Below, piece by piece: positions 61,221 through 64,000 of a stretch of 64,000 nucleotides of DNA. Source of the DNA: Intestinimonas timonensis (GTDB lineage Bacteria; Bacillota; Clostridia; Oscillospirales; Oscillospiraceae). How positions within the stretch are numbered: position 1 is the first letter of the stretch; every line of letters starts with the position of its first letter. The stretch is taken from assembly GCF_900626145.1 (NCBI RefSeq), contig NZ_LR130817.1, positions 273,643 to 337,642 on the forward strand, read 5' to 3'. A model generated the notes under the pieces. The model was not told the origin of the DNA. It made no database searches and saw only the letters and a program-made list of their open reading frames with translations. The position numbers and the translations under genes are program-made.

Positions 61221-62570
61221 TTGAATCTGACCGAACTTGTCAAGGCATCCGGTATCGTTGGCGCCGGCGGCGCTGGGTTTCCCACCCAAGTCAAGCTCAA
61301 CGCCAAGGCCGAATGCTTTGTGGTCAACGCCGCGGAGTGCGAACCCCTCATCGAGACTGACAAATATCTGTGCCGCACCTATGCGCCCCAGATCATAGCC
61401 GCGGTGGTGGCAGTGGCCGCCCACCTGGAGGCCAAGCGGGCAGTCATCGCACTCAAAGGAAAGTATAAGGCTGAGATCGCGGCCCTATCCGACGCGATCA
61501 AGCTGGCGGATGCCCCCGTTGAGATTTTCGAGATGGGGACCTTCTATCCCGCCGGCGACGAGCAGACCATGGTCCAGCAGGTCACCGGCCGGTCGGTGCC
61601 GGAGCGGGGCCTGCCTCTGGACGTGGGCTGCGTGGTGGACAACGTGGGCACCCTGCTCAACATCTTCGATGCCATCCAGGGGCGTCCCGTGGTGGATAAG
61701 TTCCTCTCCGTGGTGGGTGAAGTAAAGGCCCCCATCATGCTCCACGTTCCCGTGGGCACCGCTATCACCGAATGCGTGAAGGCGGCGGAGCCGACCATCA
61801 CCGACTACGCCCTAATCCTGGGCGGCCCCATGATGGGCAAGGTGCTCCTCAGCCAGGCGGACATCGATGCCGCGGTGGTCACCAAGACCACCGGCAACAT
61901 CATCGTCCTGCCCAAGGACCACTACCTGTTCAAGCGGGCCACCCTGCCTCTGGAGTCCATCCGGCACCAGACCCGAAGTGCCTGTATCCAGTGCCGGATG
62001 TGCACCGACCTGTGTCCCCGGTATCTCATCGGCCACCAGATCCGCCCCAACCTGGTGATGCGGAACTTCTGGCGTGAGCCGGGAATGGAGGACAACGCGG
62101 AGTACGAGCGCTGCTTCGGCGACGCGGCCAACTGCTGCGACTGCGGCGTGTGCGAGATGTTTGCCTGCCCCATGGGCCTTTCGCCCCGGAAGGTGAACCA
62201 GTACATCAAGGGCCAGCTCCGCGCCCGCGGCATCCAGGTGCCCCGGAACATGGAACCCCAGGCGCGGTCCTTTGTGGACCAGCGTCATACCCCCACGGAC
62301 CGCCTGGTGGCCCGGCTGGGGCTCTCCGAGTACTATGGGCTCCACGCCCACGAGTGCAAGGAGCTCAGCCCCAATGAGGTCTTCATCCCCTTCTCTCAGC
62401 ACATCGGTAAGCCCGCTAATGTGGTAAAGGCGGTGGGCGACTATGTGGAGCGGGGCGAAGTCCTGGCCGAGGCCGCTGAGGGACTTTCCGCCAACATCCA
62501 CGCCAGCATCTCCGGCGTGGTGGTGGAGGTCACCGACAAGGGCGCCCGCATCAGCAGCCGGAAGGAGTGA
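61221..62570 (+). CDS. PduS/RnfC-like electron-transfer flavoprotein
   Basis: A 449-residue PduS-like protein. It has ASGIVGAGGAGFPTQVKLNA (FMN/NAD loop), VVNAAECEPLIETDKYL, LPLDVGCVVDNVGTL, two [4Fe-4S] sites (CIQCRMCTDLCPR and CDCGVCEMFACPMGLSP) and a C-terminal SLBB/biotinyl-like region. In propanediol compartments PduS reduces cobalamin and contacts the shell protein PduT, whose homologue follows here. It can pass electrons from NADH to EutT-bound corrinoid or through PduT. Start TTG 61221 after GGTGA; in-frame GTG 61212 is an equally serious option. Confidence 0.9.
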   Translation: MNLTELVKASGIVGAGGAGFPTQVKLNAKAECFVVNAAECEPLIETDKYLCRTYAPQIIAAVVAVAAHLEAKRAVIALKGKYKAEIAALSDAIKLADAPVEIFEMGTFYPAGDEQTMVQQVTGRSVPERGLPLDVGCVVDNVGTLLNIFDAIQGRPVVDKFLSVVGEVKAPIMLHVPVGTAITECVKAAEPTITDYALILGGPMMGKVLLSQADIDAAVVTKTTGNIIVLPKDHYLFKRATLPLESIRHQTRSACIQCRMCTDLCPRYLIGHQIRPNLVMRNFWREPGMEDNAEYERCFGDAANCCDCGVCEMFACPMGLSPRKVNQYIKGQLRARGIQVPRNMEPQARSFVDQRHTPTDRLVARLGLSEYYGLHAHECKELSPNEVFIPFSQHIGKPANVVKAVGDYVERGEVLAEAAEGLSANIHASISGVVVEVTDKGARISSRKE

Positions 62571-62575
62571 GAAGC

Positions 62576-63127
62576 ATGGGAAACGCCAGCAGACTTGCCA
62601 TCGGCATGGTAGAACTCAACAGCATCGCGCGGGGCATCGAGACCTGCGACTACATGGTGAAGGCGGCTCAGGTGGACCTCATCCGATCCTCCACCGTCTG
62701 TCCGGGTAAGTACATGGTCCTCATCGCCGGCGATACCGGTGACGTGAAGGCGGCCATGGCCGAGGGGATCAAGCGGGGCGGCGAGTGCGTGGTGGACACG
62801 CTGACCCTCCCCAACGTCCACCCCCAGGTCATTCAGGCCATCAGCATGACCACCCAGGTGGAGAAGCCGGGCGCCGTAGGCGTCCTGGAGTTTTACTCCG
62901 TGGCCTCCGCCATCATTGCCGCCGATGTGGCGGCAAAAGCGGCCAACATCACCCTCATCGAGGTCCGCATCGGCTACGCCATCGGCGGCAAGGGCTATGT
63001 GACCCTTACCGGCGACGTGGGCGCGGTCCGTGCGGCTGTGGCGGCCGCGGAGCGGGAGGCGGAGCTCCTGGTGGGCACCACCGTCATCCCGCGTCCCTCC
63101 CCCAAACTGTTCCAGTCTCTGCTGTAA
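62576..63127 (+). CDS. PduT-like tandem-BMC shell protein with Fe-S pore
   Basis: A 183-residue trimeric shell protein with two BMC domains (about 4-92 and 94-178: GMVELNSIARGIETCDYMVKAA and GVLEFYSVASAIIAADVAAKAA). The pore loop of the first reads SSTVCPGKYMVLI; in PduT the equivalent cysteine ligates a [4Fe-4S] cluster at the trimer axis. It thus could conduct electrons across the shell, with PduS encoded directly upstream. ATG 62576 with AAGGAG; an in-frame GTG at 62567 overlaps the ribosome site. Confidence 0.92.
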   Translation: MGNASRLAIGMVELNSIARGIETCDYMVKAAQVDLIRSSTVCPGKYMVLIAGDTGDVKAAMAEGIKRGGECVVDTLTLPNVHPQVIQAISMTTQVEKPGAVGVLEFYSVASAIIAADVAAKAANITLIEVRIGYAIGGKGYVTLTGDVGAVRAAVAAAEREAELLVGTTVIPRPSPKLFQSLL

Positions 63128-63192
63128 GGCGGGACTGACAGAAGGCTTCCCAATGGGAGCAGACCCATTTAGAGAAGAGAAGGAGCGTAACT

Positions 63193-64000
63193 ATGGATTA
63201 TAGTGAACTGATTGCTGCTGCCGATCCCAGTATATTCACCGAAAGTATCTCTGCATGGATCTCCGGCATCTCTATCAACTCTGTCATCATGCTCATCATG
63301 ATGATCTTCATGCTCGTTGGCGCCATCGACAAGATCCGCGGCAACAAGCTCGGTTACGGTGAGAAGTTTGAAGACGGCTTCAACGCCATGGGCGGTCTGG
63401 CCATGTCCATGGCCGGCGTCGTGGCTGCGGCCCCCGTTCTGTCCATGCTGCTGGGCCCCATCCTGAAGCCCATCTACGGTATCTTCGGCGCCAGCCCCGC
63501 CATGTTTGCTACCACCCTGCTGGCCTGCGACATGGGCGGCTATCCCCTCGCTATGCAGCTGGCCGGTGACAATATCGCCATCGGTAACTTTGCCGGCCTG
63601 ATCCTGGGCACCATGATGGGGCCCACCATCGTGTTCACCATCCCTGTGGCCCTGGGCATCATCAAGAAGGAAGACCGCGGCTATCTGGGCGCCGGTGTTC
63701 TGGCTGGTATGATCACCATCCCCATCGGTTGCATCGTGGGCGGCCTGATGATGAACACCCTGGCTCCTGAGTATCACCTGAGCATCATCACCATCATCCA
63801 GAACCTGATTCCCGTCATCATCATCGCCGCTCTGATCGTTATCGGCCTGTGGTGCGCCCCTGGCCCCATGATCAAAGGCTTCAACGTGTTCGGTACCGGC
63901 GTGACCATCGTCATCACTGCCCTCACCGCCATCGCTGTCTTTGAGCAGATCACCGGCATTATGTTCCCCGTGTTCCACATCATGGTTGAGAACCCTGCCG
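63193..64000 (+). CDS. eutH: Ethanolamine transporter EutH (3' truncated by window end)
   Basis: An open frame from the ATG at 63193 (AGAGAAGGAG upstream) runs to the window edge without a stop: at least 269 residues. It reads MDYSELIAAADPSIFTES, then membrane segments such as INSVIMLIMMIFMLVGAIDK. The conserved CDMGGYPLAMQLAGD and GTMMGPTIVFTIPVALG follow, with about seven hydrophobic segments in view. EutH imports protonated ethanolamine when it is scarce. Typical EutH is about 360-370 residues, so some 100 are outside the window. eutQ and eutD, not seen here, may follow. Confidence 0.93.
   Translation, partial: MDYSELIAAADPSIFTESISAWISGISINSVIMLIMMIFMLVGAIDKIRGNKLGYGEKFEDGFNAMGGLAMSMAGVVAAAPVLSMLLGPILKPIYGIFGASPAMFATTLLACDMGGYPLAMQLAGDNIAIGNFAGLILGTMMGPTIVFTIPVALGIIKKEDRGYLGAGVLAGMITIPIGCIVGGLMMNTLAPEYHLSIITIIQNLIPVIIIAALIVIGLWCAPGPMIKGFNVFGTGVTIVITALTAIAVFEQITGIMFPVFHIMVENPA

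Overview
The window looks like a chromosomal segment of a GC-rich, low-redox Gram-positive gut bacterium of the Clostridia, most like the Oscillospiraceae (Flavonifractor/Lawsonibacter/Pseudoflavonifractor type). This rests on gene content: SpoVD-type PBP with PASTA repeats, DAP-type MurE, EutV/EutW two-component control with ANTAR-type leaders, strong GGAGG ribosome sites and frequent GTG/TTG starts. No 16S rRNA or tRNA gene is present to fix the taxon.

Layout. 1-13.2 kb is a division and cell wall (dcw) cluster, all on the + strand: mraZ, rsmH, ftsL-like, spoVD, murE, mraY, ftsW, murG, murA, ftsQ, ftsZ. murF, murD, murC and ftsA are missing from it. It starts at a consensus promoter followed by four 10-bp-phased MraZ boxes, and has internal promoters before mraY, ftsQ and ftsZ. 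13.2-24.2 kb is mixed housekeeping: a corA gene behind a 310-nt structured leader, a membrane-anchored XRE regulator, ltaE-psiE, glnS, an SLH-containing 5'-nucleotidase, and an arsR-trxB-trxA operon. 24-28.8 kb is the accessory part: an AlbA_2 fragment protein, a lone tyrosine recombinase, a FAD dehydrogenase, an intact IS3-family element, and a duplicated relic of the gdhA 3' end. 28.8-46.2 kb carries gdhA, ackA, tmcAL, a MocR regulator, a two-component system, a TIGR00300-type ornithine cyclodeaminase-like gene, a nucleotidyltransferase, a PNPOx-ferredoxin pair, glpK, a CYTH protein and acetyltransferases.

46.4-64 kb is an ethanolamine-utilisation microcompartment locus, cut by the window end: eutG, eutS, eutP, eutV, eutW, eutA, eutB, eutC, eutL, a eutK-like shell gene, eutE, two near-identical eutM copies, eutT, eutJ, a TIGR02536-like gene, eutN, pduS-like, pduT-like and eutH (partial). 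EutH imports ethanolamine. EutBC with adenosylcobalamin (supplied by EutT, protected by EutA) splits it to acetaldehyde and ammonia inside a shell of EutS/L/M/N/K-like/PduT. EutE makes acetyl-CoA and EutG makes ethanol. The PduS/PduT pair probably moves electrons across the shell. Three intrinsic terminators sit in the leaders of eutG, eutS and eutA. Each is overlapped on its 5' arm by a small hairpin with a GANGNA hexaloop, the layout expected for antitermination by the ANTAR protein EutV. This is the best-supported regulatory system in the window. The least explained element is the corA leader RNA.
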